Part shown: piece after piece, positions 1 to 11,971 of the stretch
Position numbering within the stretch: the stretch's first letter is position 1
Layout of the letters: every line of letters begins with the position of its first letter
Assembly: GCA_031002005.1 (NCBI GenBank)
Contig: JARYHS010013630.1
Location: 234,057,539-234,121,538 of the forward strand
Length of the DNA: 64,000 nucleotides
Reading direction: 5' to 3'
Source: Vandiemenella viatica
Taxonomy: Eukaryota > Arthropoda > Insecta > Orthoptera > Morabidae
Translations under genes and position numbers: made by a program
Notes under the pieces: model-generated
Seen by the model: only the letters and a program-made list of their open reading frames with translations
Told to the model about the DNA's origin: nothing
Databases searched by the model: none

Positions 1-1527
1 CCCATTCGGGATGATATGAGGGGGAAGCCATTGCTATGCCATCTAACATTGAACCTGTTTCATGAAGACCAGAAAAAAGCCTGAGTAACCGATATAAAAT
101 TACAGAGACTTATACACGCTATGCTTCTCTGTCACCGTTCGATTAATTTTCAAATTTCATGATGAAATATGTTTTTATCCCGAAAAAAGTGTCATGTGTC
201 CTTCCCAATGATACATAGTATTTTATTTTTTTTAATTTCATCGAGATTGGTTTATTCGTGGAACTTAATAAACAGACAAAGAAACGGAGCCATTTTCATA
301 ATGGTAAGTGTATATTTTATTTTTCAAAATCTTGCTTTTTGATAACATTAAAACAAAACGTGTGTTAATTACTTTGTGTCATTCGATGCGAATTTTAATG
401 GCTACCTCGACATTTACCTACGTTGTGTTGGTAAATGTAAATAAGATGGCAGTTACGCGTAAGTAAGAAAGAATGCACGTTCTTAAAAGCACTGGTTATG
501 TAAAATGCCATTACGTAAGTGGTTATTAGCCTCCTGTAGTAAGGAACCATAGTTCTAAATTTCGTAAAATAAAGTTGCAGCTTTAATCTTTTATCCATAT
601 CATCCAACCCTCGGAATATTTTTACGTTGTGGTAGTAGAGGTATTTTTTAATGAAAACTTGTTCCTACATTCCTGTTTGTCTTTGTATTCCTAAGCCAAT
701 AATCTGTGCTTTAATATTTTATACATGCCATCACGTATTAGTTAACACAGTCACCAGTGGTATGTAGTTATTGAGTGAATAAGAAAGGCTTTTGTAGAAC
801 TGTTTTGAAAGATATTACTTCTTGAAATTTGGGTTCATTACGTATTTACAGAGTACGGCGTAAGTAACTAACTTCACAATGGAGTTAATGAAAAATAACG
901 GGCTAAACAGTAGCTGGCAATACTAGTAAAGATCGAAACCAGCAAATTAGAAGTTACAAGCAGTAAGAAGAGGTTAACACAGATTGCCTGTTCAAAATGT
1001 TTGTCAGGTCAAAACCATTGCTTTAATTTCTCAAATCATATCCAGGTTACTCATAATTTTTAGAAACTCCTATTCAAAATTTTCAAGCACATCTGTCGGC
1101 ATAGTGTCTGGCTGTACATTAAAACATCAAGATTGAGGGACCTACACAAGTAATGTTGAAACTAATATAATAAATGATAGAAAAAATACGAACTTAAAAT
1201 TGTGTAAACTGTAACACAAATAGGTTCAACATAACAAGTATTATCGCAAGCTATGCCATACTCAGCTCTGATAAAATTAATGTTCCCCAAATGACTACAT
1301 AATGACCCAGGACGTAAAATTATTCTGATACTTCGAAAAAGCTACTCGCCCATTGCAAATGTCATGCAGAAAGAGGGTTTTTTTTTGTTTGTGTTTTTTT
1401 TTTTTTTTTTTAACGAAGACAACAATCACATAACAGTCTGAACACTGGTACCAACATCAAGTTTCCTTTGTATTCATTCACTAAAAAATATGAAGTTATT
1501 AAACGAACGAAACCTTTTTACTAATCT
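1..1527. other. AT-rich stretch, no gene recognised
   Basis: No recognisable coding or repeat homology was seen on either strand. The only notable structure is a long poly-T tract near 1378-1411, typical of an old retroposed tail in antisense or of slippage. Short ORFs here have no recognisable protein character. Confidence 0.6.
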
Positions 1528-1850
1528 CGTGGTGGGTGAGTGGAAAACATTCGTAGCGGGGATTCATGAAGACGAGTGTTTGAATCACGATCCGACCAAC
1601 CAGATTTCCACTATCCATGATATCCCGAGATTTCCGTTCCCCGCCCCTATTCTATCTCGTCTCTAATGACAAAGCAAAGCGATATCGCACGGCAGCATTG
1701 CATTCGGAGGACTGGAGTTCAAATCCCCGTCATCCCTTCCTAATTTCGAACTTCCATGGTTTTACGAAGTCACTTTAGAAAAATGCCGGGATAATTTCGC
1801 TAAAAGGCATTGGCCGAACCCCTTGCCGTTCTCTAGTCCTTAGGCTAGGC
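1528..1850 (+). repeat. Two adjacent decayed tRNA-derived SINE copies (family 1)
   Basis: The first copy (1528-1670) starts with an A-box-like GGTGGGTGAGTGG followed by a B-box-like GTTTGAATC. The second (1683-1850) has GTTCAAATCCCCGTC, then CATGGTTTTACGAAGTCACT and AATGCCGGGAT, which match the body of the better copy at 30231-30456 (CATGGTTTCCCAAAATCACT, AATGCTGGGAT). Boxes plus a shared non-tRNA body point to a Pol III SINE family; both copies are truncated and diverged. Confidence 0.6.
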
Positions 1851-2100
1851 TGAAAAATGTCTCAGAGACCTTAAAGCAGTCCACCTTCTAGGCTTCACCT
1901 GGGAGGAATGAAACTATTACAAAAATGAAAATGAGACTGACCACAAATCTATACGGAAAAAAAATCGGTGATTACTTACATCGTATGATTAATGAATGAA
2001 AGATCTGAAAAAAGTCCTCATATTATCCGCACAAAAGCTTATGCAACTGGCTTCTTAATAATCGTCTTGATATGAAACAAGTTATTGGATTCTTGAAATG

Positions 2101-2824
2101 TTAAAATAAAATAATTGTTTAAAAAACATAAAAACCGCCTTCAAATAAAGGGCACTAAAAATTTTAAAATAACTTTATACCTTGCTTAGAAGAAAGTAAA
2201 TCTAAATGGACAATATTTTACATTACTGTTATTGAAATTTTTACATTAATTAGTTATTTTTGGAGTCGGTGCCAGCTGTCAGATCGCGCAGATCGAATTA
2301 CTGAACTTTATTTGGTGTTCGAGGCGAACCGAGAGTACGAACAAAAATTCCAAATATTTTACAGCATGTCGTGAGGAAGATAGTTTTATTGCGGAGACAG
2401 CTTAGGGAAACAAATTAACGGTATGTTATCTGTGGCTCGGCCTCGTTGGTCATCCAGGCATATCTCTGGCGCTATACAGTTGGTAGGCTGCATCATGCAG
2501 TAAATACTTTATAGTTAGTATAATATCGGTGTATCATCTATATGTTTCAGTTTTGTTGAAAAATGTTTCTAGAATTAATTGTAGGTAAGTAGTAACATGA
2601 TTTTTTTATGTATTATTTATTATTGTTTTTCTTTTTTTCTTGTTTTGGCTGGCACCGACTCCAAAAATAACTAATTAATGTAAAAATTTCAATAACAGTA
2701 ATGTAAAATATTGTCCATTTAGATTTACTTTCTTCTAAGCAAGGTATAAAGTTATTTTAAAAATTTTTAGTGCCTTTTTTGAAGGCGGTTTTTATGTTTT
2801 TTAAACAATTATTTTATTTTTAAA
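2101..2824. mobile_element. Foldback element with ~177-bp inverted arms
   Basis: The left arm (2101-2275) and right arm (2648-2824) are near-perfect reverse complements across their length: they share AATAATTGTTTAAAAAACAT, ACCGCCTTCAAA, TGGACAATATTTTACATTAC and GGAGTCGGTGCCAGC. The loop (2276-2647) has no ORF and no recognised homology. Arms differ only by small indels (for example CAAATAAAGGGCAC versus CAAAAAAGGCAC), so the structure is fairly young or kept similar by conversion. It carries no transposase. No clear target-site duplication was seen. Confidence 0.75.
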
Positions 2825-2889
2825 TTTTTAGTGGTATTATAGTTAATTTGTATTTAAATATGCCGCAGCAGTTCTCATTTTGCGAACTT

Positions 2890-2934
2890 CCTGGTAGCTC
2901 AGTGGTTAAAGCGAATGCTTTTTTTTTTTTTTTT
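2890..2934 (+). repeat. tRNA-like SINE head fragment followed by poly-T
   Basis: CCTGGTAGCTCAGTGG followed by TTAAAGCGAATGC is a textbook tRNA/SINE 5' segment with an A box, but it runs straight into a poly-T run and then poly-A (2919-2941) with no B box. It is a fragment, not a tRNA gene. Confidence 0.5.
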
Positions 2935-3289
2935 AAAAAAAATCTGTCTTTACAACAACTTTCAGAATGGGGTGAATTGGATGCTGTGTTAAGGAATGTC
3001 AGTTTACATTTTGATCCAGGCTGTGTTTCGATCTAATCATAACATCTGTTAAAGCTGCTGCTCGATAATCGAAACGTAACATCTGGACATTAATACATAC
3101 CACATACACAAATCTGTCTCTGGAATATATCTGTTCGTTCCGGCATCACACAGAAAATATAGATATTTAATTGGTTTTCACAACGTAAAAGCTCGGGGTC
3201 CAAGTTGAAATCTGAAGTACATGTTGAGACATTAGGACACATACATTTTATATAAATATTCTGCAATGACTTAAAAATAGCTTAATTGA

Positions 3290-5260
3290 TTTTGACGGTA
3301 CTTAAAACTGTGGATTTTGTAAAGAACATTGGAAATTATAAACGATGGGGTAAAGGAGAAGAGGGATTGGGCTTTTGTATACCAAATGTAGACTGTCTTT
3401 TCTGATTGATTTAAAGTATACGTTTGTAAATTTCTATTGATATCATAAAAATTTTAGGTTGTATAAAAAAATAATTAAGGGGTGTGGAGGTGAAGAGTAG
3501 TTTGGTTTTTGTTAAGGTAGTGTGGACAGTATTTTTCTCTTTGTTTTAAAGTATACATGTGCAAAGTTCCATCGAAACCAGATAAAAACTGTAGCTTTGT
3601 GTAAAGAACATTTACAAAAATTAAATGGGGTAAGGGAGTGAGCGGTTGGGTTTTGTAAACAGAATGTTTCTCTTTGTTCTTAAGTATACATTTGCAGTGT
3701 TCCATCGAAATCTGATAAAAACGGTAGGTATCTATAAAGAACATTGGAAATTAGGAGGGGTGGGGGTAGAAGGGAAAGGGGTTGGGCTTCTGCAACCTAA
3801 TTTAAACACAATTGTTATGTATTTTTTAAAGTATACGTGTGCAAATTTTCTTCAGAATCAGATAGAAACTGTGCTTTGTGTAGATTAAAGGGGTGGAAAG
3901 GGGGAGAGGTTTGGCTTCTCTAAACCAAATGCAGACAGTATTTTTCTGTTTGTTTTGAAGTATACATGTGCATACTTCCTTCAAAATCAGATAGAAACGG
4001 TAGCTTTATATAATGAACATTGACAGTAATTAAAGGGGTAGAAAGGGGAATAGGGTTTGTGTTTTTGTCAAAGTAATGTGAGTAGTATGTTTCTATTTGC
4101 TTTAAAGTATACACATGCGAAGTTCCACCGAAATCGGATTAAAATGTGGGTTTGTACAAACATTAAGGGATGTAAAAGGGGAGCTAGGGTAGTTTTTTTT
4201 TTTGGTCAGAAATCTTCTCCATAAAAAAATACATATATGTGCCAACTTTCATAAGATCGGTCAAATGGTGTCAACTGTAGCTTTTCAAAAAGAAAATTGA
4301 CAAAAGTCAAGGGGCGGAAATGGGGAAAAGGGTTCAGTTTTTGCAAACCAAAAGCTGACATTATTTTTCTCTTTGTTTTACAGTAAAAGTTTGCTAAGTT
4401 CTATCTAAACTGGATAAAAACTGTGGGTTTGTATAAAAATTAAACGGTTTAATGGGGAGTGGGGGTGGTTTTTTATTTTTTGGTCAGAAACCTTCCTCGT
4501 GAAAAAATACATATAAGCGCCAACTTTCATGGTAATAGGTCAAATGGTGGCGACTGTAGCTTTTTATATAAAAAAATTGACAAAAATTAAGGGTTGGTAG
4601 GAGGGAGAGGGGTTGAGCTTTGGCAGACCAAATGTTGACAAGATTTTTCTGTTTGTTTGAAAGTATACATTGGCAAAGTTCAATCAAAATCAGATATGAA
4701 ATATAGGTTTCTATAAAATTAAGGGTGTAAAGGGGAGATGGGGTGGCTTTTTTATTTTTTGGTCAGAAACCTCCATGAAAATTACATGTATATGACAACT
4801 TTAATGGAGATCAGTTAAATGATGTCGACTAGTTTTGTATAAAACATTGGCAAAAATTAAGGGGTGGATAGGGTGAGAGGGGTCAGTTTTTTCAAACCAA
4901 ATGTTGACAGCATTTTCTCTTTATTTTTGACTATACATGTCCAAAGTTCCATTGAAATCGGATAAAAAATGTGGGTTTGTATAAAAATTAAGGGGTGTAA
5001 AGGGAGAGAGGGTGTTTTTTATTTTTTTGGGTCAGAAACCTTTTCCATGAAAAATTACATGTTATGCCAACTTTAATGGAGATCAGTTAAATGGTGTCGA
5101 CTTTAGCTTTGTATAAAGAACATTTTCAAACCAAAAGTTGACAGTATTTTTCTGTTTTTTTTTACTATACATTTCCAAAGTTCCATCAAAATCGGATAAA
5201 AAGCGTGGGTTTATATATACGTTAAGGGGTGTAAAGGGGTAGAAGGGGTGGTTTCTCAAT
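3290..5260. repeat. Degenerate tandem array, ~10 units, with a unit-length change
   Basis: A block of the type AAAGTATAC-ATGTGCAAAGTTCCATCGAAATC-GGATAAAAA recurs at about 3413, 3548, 3681, 3828, 3957, 4104, 4381, 4660, 4931 and 5165. Spacing is 129-147 bp for the first six units and 234-279 bp afterwards. The longer units carry an added block with GGTCAGAAACCTTCC and GCCAACTTTMATGG. All units contain a G-rich stretch near AAGGGGTGxAAAGGGG. Units are roughly 70-85 percent alike by eye. Short ORFs on both strands are by-products. Function unknown; probably the internal repeat region of a transposon. Confidence 0.75.
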
Positions 5261-5415
5261 TAAATTCGTATGGGACCACTTTGGAGGTATACTCTATCCA
5301 CTATAAAAATTTCATTTAAATCGGTTCAAAATTGGTAAAGATATCGCTGAACATACATCCAAAAAAAATTCAGACGAATTGAGAACCTCCTCCTTTTTTG
5401 AAGTCGGTTAATTAA
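5261..5415 (+). repeat. Terminal segment of an insect repeat (TTTTTTGAAGTCGGTT end)
   Basis: The stretch includes TTTCATTTAAATCGGTTCAAA, ATATCGCTGAACATACATCC and ends CTCCTTTTTTGAAGTCGGTT. I recognise this end motif from widespread arthropod repeats. A sister end, CCTTTTTTGAAGGCGGTTTT, lies in the foldback right arm at about 2773-2793, so the array between them may belong to the same composite. Confidence 0.5.
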
Positions 5416-7344
5416 CAACAATTTAACTAATTTTACTGTCTACTTTTCCGGAAAAATAAACTTTGCACTAATACAATAGATTTTTTTTTAATAAGTGTAC
5501 AGTAAGAGAGACGTATGTTGATATTACTTTTGGCCACTTCGTTTGAAAAGATACTGTATTAACCATTCTGTATAGTAGCAAGTGAATTAAATAATAAAGG
5601 ATACTAACAAATTAAGAAATCTGCATAGCTCTAGAAGGAACGCAATCTGTGAAGCATGCAGTTGTTTTCAAAACTTACACCGGCCTTTTATTTTTTAATC
5701 TGACTAAAGAACGTATTATGTAGAAATGTTAAGTATATTTCTTAGTACTAATTATAATGCAATCAATTTGATTTCATAAAGCTACAAATTATCGATGGAC
5801 AGTTACATCTCCAATGGGAACTACAGTTATCTGCAGCACTACCACAATTTTCGAGACTCAAGATTTTGTAACTATCGTACGCCCTCACCTGTACAATGTA
5901 CATGCGTTTGGTAAAGGAATGGTACCGTTTAAGTGTATCGCATGCATAATCGACATATATTTTCTTTAACACCTTCTTGTCCCTGAGATAATGGTTCATA
6001 AATAGTATTAACTGTTGAACAATTATTCCACAGTTGGTTTTGGGCCCACAAAAACTCGAGCAACCGGTGAAAACTATTAACCTAACTTCTATACTGTGTT
6101 CTAATTCTAATCACCAGTTGAGTACAAGACAACAATTACGCCACATGTTAACCACCTCTGCGGATCTCGGATGATTCATTTCAAATGACTGACATGTGTG
6201 GAATATATCCAATGCTGTTACGCAGCCAAGGATTATGGCATTCTCTTATTAAAGAATAGATAACCGCTAATATGTTTAAGGTATACTGAATGTTTTCCTC
6301 GATGACACAAATTTACTGTTAATTTTAAGTTCATTGTAATGATGTTATGTATTGAATATGGACGATTATCAAAAAGTTAAAGAATCCGTATGTCGTTACA
6401 TAAGATACGTCACTCACTTGGATGAACCTTTTACACACTATTATAAATGGTAACACTCAAAAGCTTAATTTGCACAGGTTTAGACTTTGTTTCATAGAGA
6501 AATGTTTCTCCATTTAGTCTAAGTTTAGTGTTTTACTTTTATTAATCTCAAAGCGTCCATCCGAATAAATTGAACGCACATAAAACATTACGCGTTAAAA
6601 ACATTTCGTAATTTATCTAACCCGTCATTACTCTCTGAAAAACGAAACAAAATTTTCTCGATATAATTATATTTTATCAACGCTTAAAACCCATAAATAA
6701 GACGAAATGTACTACTACAAAGTTAAAACAATATTTTTATATTATAGGACGGAACACTGATAATTTTCAGAAAAAAATATGAATACAGATTGTGTTCTGA
6801 TATACGTATACTGTTACTAACAAAATTGCTTGTAAGAGTATAATTTTCATGCTATATTTTTTTTAAATACAACTTTCCACAAAGAGCTATTCTTCCCAAA
6901 TAGATTAAAATGCATATAAAAATAACATAACAATGATCTAGTATTTAAAACAATCAGTGCTTTTATGCACATTCAGGAACTTATAGTTGAAAATTGAAGA
7001 TCTCTTACGCCTGAATATTTTCTTTATAACTTTTCTTTCGTTTAATAAAAAAAATCTTCAACTGCCAGAATAAGGATAGCTAAGAAAAATTTAACGTCTT
7101 CTCTTTCTTTTGCTTTCTGTTTTTAGTTTTAAGAAACGCCGTTCAGTTTCTGAAGCCCAGTTATGTGTCATTATTCAAGCAATTTCCAACATAATTTATT
7201 GCTGTAATAAGTGTATGTGTGGCTTTATCGAGCCCGCAACTCTTGTACTGTGAAGATTATAGGATACTTAAGCATGAATGCACCGACAGAACACCATGGA
7301 AGTATTAACAGTACAGTAAAATCAGATTATCATAAAGCACTGTT
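5416..7344. other. AT-rich stretch, nothing recognised
   Basis: No transposase, SINE box, tandem structure or convincing splice-bounded ORF was found on either strand in this 1.9 kb. Confidence 0.55.
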
Positions 7345-7622
7345 GGCCATGGGGTTGCTATAGTATTTTTGATTTTCTGGTAATGCTCCCCTTGTCATGG
7401 CTAATTGCCCTAACCTGGTAGTCCCACCGGGTTCTGGGGACCTGCAGTTTAACATTGAATCTGGTAATGAGAAGCTGTATATTTGACATTACAGAGCAAG
7501 CTTTGCCAGAGATGAAGGGCAGGTTGAGGGCATGTGAAAATACCAGCCGAGACAGGGACTCGAATCTGGGACCTTTCGATACGCAGTCCAACGCCTTAAC
7601 CATTGAGCAACCAGACCGCTTT
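7345..7622 (-). repeat. tRNA-derived SINE, family 2, minus strand
   Basis: Read on the minus strand it begins with a tRNA-like head, GCGGTCTGGTTGCTCAATGG, then TTAAGGCGTTGGACTG and the B-box-like AGATTCGAGTCCC variant near 7556-7570. The body has GACATTACAGAGCAAGC and a tail containing AATTAGCCATGACAAGGGG. A second member lies at 46935-47152 with the same ordered blocks (CCAGACCGCT, GAGACAAGGATTCGAACC, TTACACAGCAAATATTACAG). Confidence 0.7.
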
Positions 7623-7859
7623 AAGTGTGCAATGATTACGTTTATTAGACATCTTGAAGCACTGAGCGCTTAAATGTGGTAATGTTACTGTACAATATAT
7701 GTGGACCGATTATTTACACTTGCACCAACAATTTATTACGAAACAAATTTGTAGGTGTGGTAAGTACAATTGAATTGTTACCTTTAGGTTACGTGGTATT
7801 GTTCTGGAGCTAAGATTTCTTGTGTGTTAAACCGTGTTTAACTATTCTCCCAACCATAG

Positions 7860-8198
7860 GAAACTATATCTCAACAAGGCGGCGGCTGTGGCTGGGAAGC
7901 ACTTGTGGGTTGTTAGAGTGCGCGTGCTCCCCCGGGCACGCTGCAACACCTGGCCTGCGGGCTCCCTTCAGCCCGTAACGTGACTCCTCCAGAGGCAGCC
8001 GAAGAGCCTCAGGTAGATCACCACCACAAGCAAAAGTTGGCCGCTCAAACGCCTGTTCATTTTAAACACAAGATTGAATACGTTGCCATTCGGATGTACG
8101 GCGCTCCATATTTCTGTAAACACGGCGTAAATACGAACTGTGTCACGGAAAGGAGTTCTTGGGAGATTGGTTTGATGAGGAGAAAGGTCCGAAATTAA
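7860..8198 (+). other. GC-richer patch with an unrecognised 72-codon ORF
   Basis: 7870-7990 is locally GC-rich (GGCGGCGGCTGTGGCTGGG, CTCCCCCGGGCACG). An ORF at 7980-8198 would encode a short basic peptide with no family resemblance that I can name. It stops about 115 bp before the acceptor of the candidate exon at 8314. It could be an upstream exon remnant or chance; confidence that it is coding is low. Confidence 0.2.
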
Positions 8199-8313
8199 AC
8201 AATAGTCAGCATGACATACAGAACTCTTGGGGAAAGGGATGCAATATCCGGTTAGCTATGAAATAGAATGTTCATTCTTCTTTATAATTCGTCTTTAATC
8301 TGTACTATTTCAG

Positions 8314-8506
8314 CCAGTACGATTTCAAAAGGAAGAATTGAAGAAAAAATGTTTAAAGTTAAGAGGGACAAATAAAGGGCGAGATGGAACATGTTTGGAA
8401 ATGATATGTGAGAAGCTGAGTTTGCGGATGAATATCGCAGAAAAAATAAACAGGAGTGTAATTTCATGTTTAGCAAAGGGAACAGTCGAAGGTGGAGATA
8501 ATAAAG
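8314..8506 (+). CDS. Candidate host exon, 193 bp, unknown product
   Basis: A strong acceptor (TCTTTAATCTGTACTATTTCAG) ends at 8313 and a donor (ATAAAG|GTAATC) follows at 8507. Between them one frame is open for 64 codons from the first base. The peptide is charged and Lys/Glu-rich with four cysteines, and includes KEELKKKCLKLRGTNKGRDG and SCLAKGTVEGGDNK. There is no methionine codon near its start, as expected for an internal exon. I do not recognise the family, and it lies directly before a transposon, so a chance ORF or a transposon exon is possible. The opposite-strand ORF over the same bases has no splice support. Confidence 0.3.
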
Positions 8507-8581
8507 GTAATCAATTCTTAGAGTATTTTGATGTGTACAGCATGATCAGTCTGAGATAATTTCAAAATAGTATTCATTTTT

Positions 8582-8768
8582 AACATATAAATGACAAGGA
8601 AAGGGAAAATGACTCATCACTCACCAAAGTTGAAGGCTGCGATGAGAGAAAAACATATATGAAGTACACTAAAATACACAATATTTCCGTTTTACACTTT
8701 ATTCATGTTTTCGGGAACGAGTCATGTGATTCCGGAGGTGTGTACACGCCGAAGTTTTAACACATGAC
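8582..8768 (+). repeat. Left inverted arm of the Penelope-like unit
   Basis: About 187 bp, pairing with 9832-10013. By eye the arms are about 80-85 percent alike, so they are older than those of the foldback at 2101-2824. Confidence 0.65.
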
Positions 8769-9070
8769 CTACATTTTGACAGTTGCCACCCATTCCATAC
8801 CAACGTTCCCTCCCTTATTGCCTTGCTATCCGTGGCAGATGTACCTGTTCTGACACTGAATCTCTCTCCCAGTATGCCAAGAGCATATCCCAATCCCTTA
8901 CTTTCCGCTCTTACCCAGCAGATCTTGTACATAAACAATCTCCAGTGCAATCACTCTCCCTCCACGTAACCACTCCCGCCTGGCACCTGTAAAATCCAAC
9001 CATAGCCTTGCCTTTGTCACCCAGTTATCTCCTGGCCTCGAATACATCAATTGAATCTTAAAACAGAGGC

Positions 9071-9579
9071 ATGACTTCCTTCGCTCCTTTCCAGAAATGC
9101 GCGTTCTTCCATCAAAAATTCTTCCAACTGTCCTCCGTAAATGTTTCATTAGACTTACTAACCTCAAAAACATCTTGGTTCACTAATACCCTCTACCAGA
9201 CTCTCCAAAAACACCATATGGATCTTTTCCTTGAAATATACCTCGCTGCAAAACCTGCGGCATGCATCCTCCAACTAAATCATATTGTAACCCTACTACA
9301 GGGTAATCCTTTCCCATTGGACATGCCATGTGTTCCACAACAAACATCATATACCGGCTAACTTGCCGCTCCTATATAGGCCTGACTACACGTCAACTCT
9401 CGGTCAGAATGGATGGCCACAGACAAACAGTCCACACCCGCAATTTATGCCTTCCAATATCAGAACATACTAACTACAATTCTAACAACCTCAATGACTG
9501 TTTCACGGTGAGAGCAAGTTTTCACCCAAACCACCACCACTTCAGAACTTCGGAGATGGGAACTTGCATACCAAAATAA
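9071..9579 (+). pseudogene. Penelope-like element GIY-YIG endonuclease remnant
   Basis: Two overlapping frames (9071-9361 and 9328-9579) together give the C-terminal part of a Penelope-like protein. The first end contains a degraded Cys-rich linker. The second has the GIY-YIG-like signature IIYRLTC...SYIG, the conserved basic segment VRMDGHR and a downstream LPISEHTN...LNDCFTVR block. The IIY-to-YIG spacing is only six residues, shorter than usual, suggesting a small deletion. More diffuse homology extends upstream to about 8790 in broken frames. Frameshifts and stops make it a pseudogene. An intact enzyme would nick target DNA for primed reverse transcription. Confidence 0.65.
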
Positions 9580-9831
9580 CGTGGATACCAGACACCCACC
9601 TGGCCTCAACCACTGATAGAATTTCATTTTTTGACCCACCACTCATTATTATTAGTATTATCATTGTTATAATTCAACTAGTTACAATTTTTTTCAAAAT
9701 TTAATTATTTATTTTTATTTTTCGTTTTAACATTTCGTGCCCTTTGGTTACATTATTAATTCTATCACCATCTGCGATATATATTTATATATAACATCTC
9801 AATCTCTCCAAATATATCGGAAATTCACTCA

Positions 9832-10013
9832 GTCATGTGTTTAACTTCTACGTGTGCACACCCCCGTACCACACGACTCGTTCTCTACAACATGAATAAG
9901 GTGTAAAATCGATATATTGTGTATTTTAGTGTACATCCGAAGATTTTCTTTCGTAGCAGCCTTCTAATTTATTGAGTGATGAGTCATTTTACCTTTCCTT
10001 GTCATTTATGTTG
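9832..10013 (-). repeat. Right inverted arm of the Penelope-like unit
   Basis: Reverse complement of 8582-8768; it ends with CCTTTCCTTGTCATTTATG. Confidence 0.65.
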
Positions 10014-11829
10014 TCTTTTGATACATTGATCGATGAAGTTAATAATTAACGCAGGATAGACGGAATGATATTACTTCTATATGAAATTATAACCAAAATG
10101 AAATCAACAAATATACAATTAAATTTACTCAACATGTCACTAACCAAGAAATCTGATTAGAAAAATTGGCATACAATTTCTTGAAATGAGAATAAATCAA
10201 GAAAAATTAGCAGATTATTTGCAAATGGCATAACATGAAAATTCCTACGGCGTGATGTTAATTATCAGGTGAAATCGGGTTGATCATTTATTTTTGCGGT
10301 GGATGGAGGGTTAAGTCTTTGATGTAACAATCTGATGTCTCAGCAATCAGAACAAAGTCGGAGCATAAGGAACCATGTGTATCACTGCCACATTACAGGA
10401 CGTTAATATGTACCTTCCTCTGACAATGGGTGTAATGGTCGGGTATAGCGATCCAACATTGCCTACTGATCTGCAGTACTTACCGATACCAACCAAACAC
10501 TTGGCTGCACTGAAAATGTCGTGAATTAACACTATGACAATCTAATTCCATCGCCAGCTCGCTAACAATGTGGCCAATTTGTTACAACTGATCGTCCGGA
10601 AGTAGGTCACACTCTGCAGTTTATTGAAACAATACACAATTTTCCCCACATTGCGAAATGTCAAAGTAACAATTCATCTCAACGTTCTGAGTCTTTGATT
10701 CCACGATGTATAGATGCTTTATGTACCTGTAGTTCCATACTTTTAAAAGTTTTCTTAGGATTTGAAACTTAGTCCCTAATTGTGAATAAATCGCTAAAAT
10801 TTCACTCTAGAATTTGTTCTGTCAATCAGATCACAAAATCACCTCCAGATGGCGACCCTGCTGTATTTTCTGCAGGTCTAGGACTACCTTCATCTAAGCT
10901 CAAATCTCTACTTCCACATCATTGCGCCGGGGTTACTATCTCATAACTCAGGCAGTCAAACTACATTTTCTAAATTCGTGCCCGTTACCGTTACAGATTT
11001 TACTGTCCAATATCACACATTTTCGTTTTTAGCAAGTAGTACGGTACTTGATGTTGTTTCTATATAAAGCGGATGAATGAATATATAGCTTTAATGCGTA
11101 TGTTGAGATGAAGAGATTACCTAAAGTTACTGATTTCTGGGAAGACAAAGCTCGGTCCTACGATCAAAGTATTTACCTGTCAAGAGTCCGAATTAAGTAA
11201 CGAGATGCAACCATTGATAAGAAATTCCGAAAGTTCAAATCCAAGGTCAAAATTATTGATGCGTGTTGAGTTTTCTAGCAAAGATGCTTACAGATGTTGA
11301 GTTTCATTTTATAATAACTATCTACACAGAAATCTCTAGCTCCTTAATAAGAAGAAGTTAGGATAAAAGATACAAATTGTGTCTGGTCATTACCACACCA
11401 CGATGTTCAGCGATCTTCAGATCTTCATGGATTAGGTGGGTGGATCACCTGCGATTCAAGAAATTTTTATCAATGGGTGCTTGAAAGGCTTGTTGGGTGA
11501 GAGTTGGTGGTAGTGTATGACACCTAATCACCTCATTATCAAAGTTCTTGTGTAATACCCAGACCTCTCCACAGCGCTATGAAGAGATATACTATACTGA
11601 TTGTAGTGATTAATTCACTGGATGGCGACGTTAACTTAATATTTTTCTACTGCCTCCGGAAGAGCAGGCCTAAATATTCCAGCACCAGGATTTATCCATT
11701 TCCATTAATCTTTTAGAGCCCAACACAATCCTCACAGGAACCATCAGAAATAACATTCAGATAAACAGAATAAATGAATTGTAACTATTTGGGTTGATAT
11801 TGAAAGCAGCAACCAGTCACAAGTTGTTT
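10014..11829. other. No gene recognised
   Basis: This 1.8-kb stretch is of mixed composition. An ORF at 10347-10532 (minus) has no recognisable features. No repeat boundary was found. Confidence 0.5.
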
Positions 11830-11900
11830 TTATTATGTTTATTTAACCATTACCGGTTTCGAGCAAAATGCTCATCATCAGATGGTTTGCATTTTTAATG
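11830..11900 (+). repeat. Repeat motif of the 'CCGGTTTCG...CATCATCAGATGG' type
   Basis: TTAACCATTACCGGTTTCGA followed by ATGCTCATCATCAGATGG is a motif I know from the ends of dispersed insect repeats. Family not assignable from this fragment. Confidence 0.4.
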
Positions 11901-11971
11901 TATTTAAATATGAAAATTGCGAGCGTGCGTCATTAGATATCTGAATATCTTTTGAAATCGAACTGTTTTTA

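Larger units (their letters stand above)
8582..10013 (+). mobile_element. Penelope-like element fragment between ~185-bp inverted repeats
   Basis: The arms 8582-8768 and 9832-10013 are reverse complements: ATGACAAGGAAAGG, AAAATGACTCATCACTCA, ACTAAAATACACAATAT, TTATTCATGTT, GAACGAGTC and ACACATGAC are shared in order. Between them lies a GIY-YIG endonuclease remnant on the plus strand. Penelope-like elements are known for pseudo-LTRs that can lie in direct or inverted orientation, which fits. The interior keeps only the C-terminal end of the polyprotein; no reverse transcriptase core was seen. Confidence 0.65.

Noticed and set aside
2890..2934. tRNA gene
   Set aside because: Only the A-box half is present and it runs into poly-T; a SINE head fragment.
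3290..5260. CRISPR-like array
   Set aside because: Units are long, degenerate and contiguous, with no conserved short repeat/unique spacer pattern, and the host is an insect.
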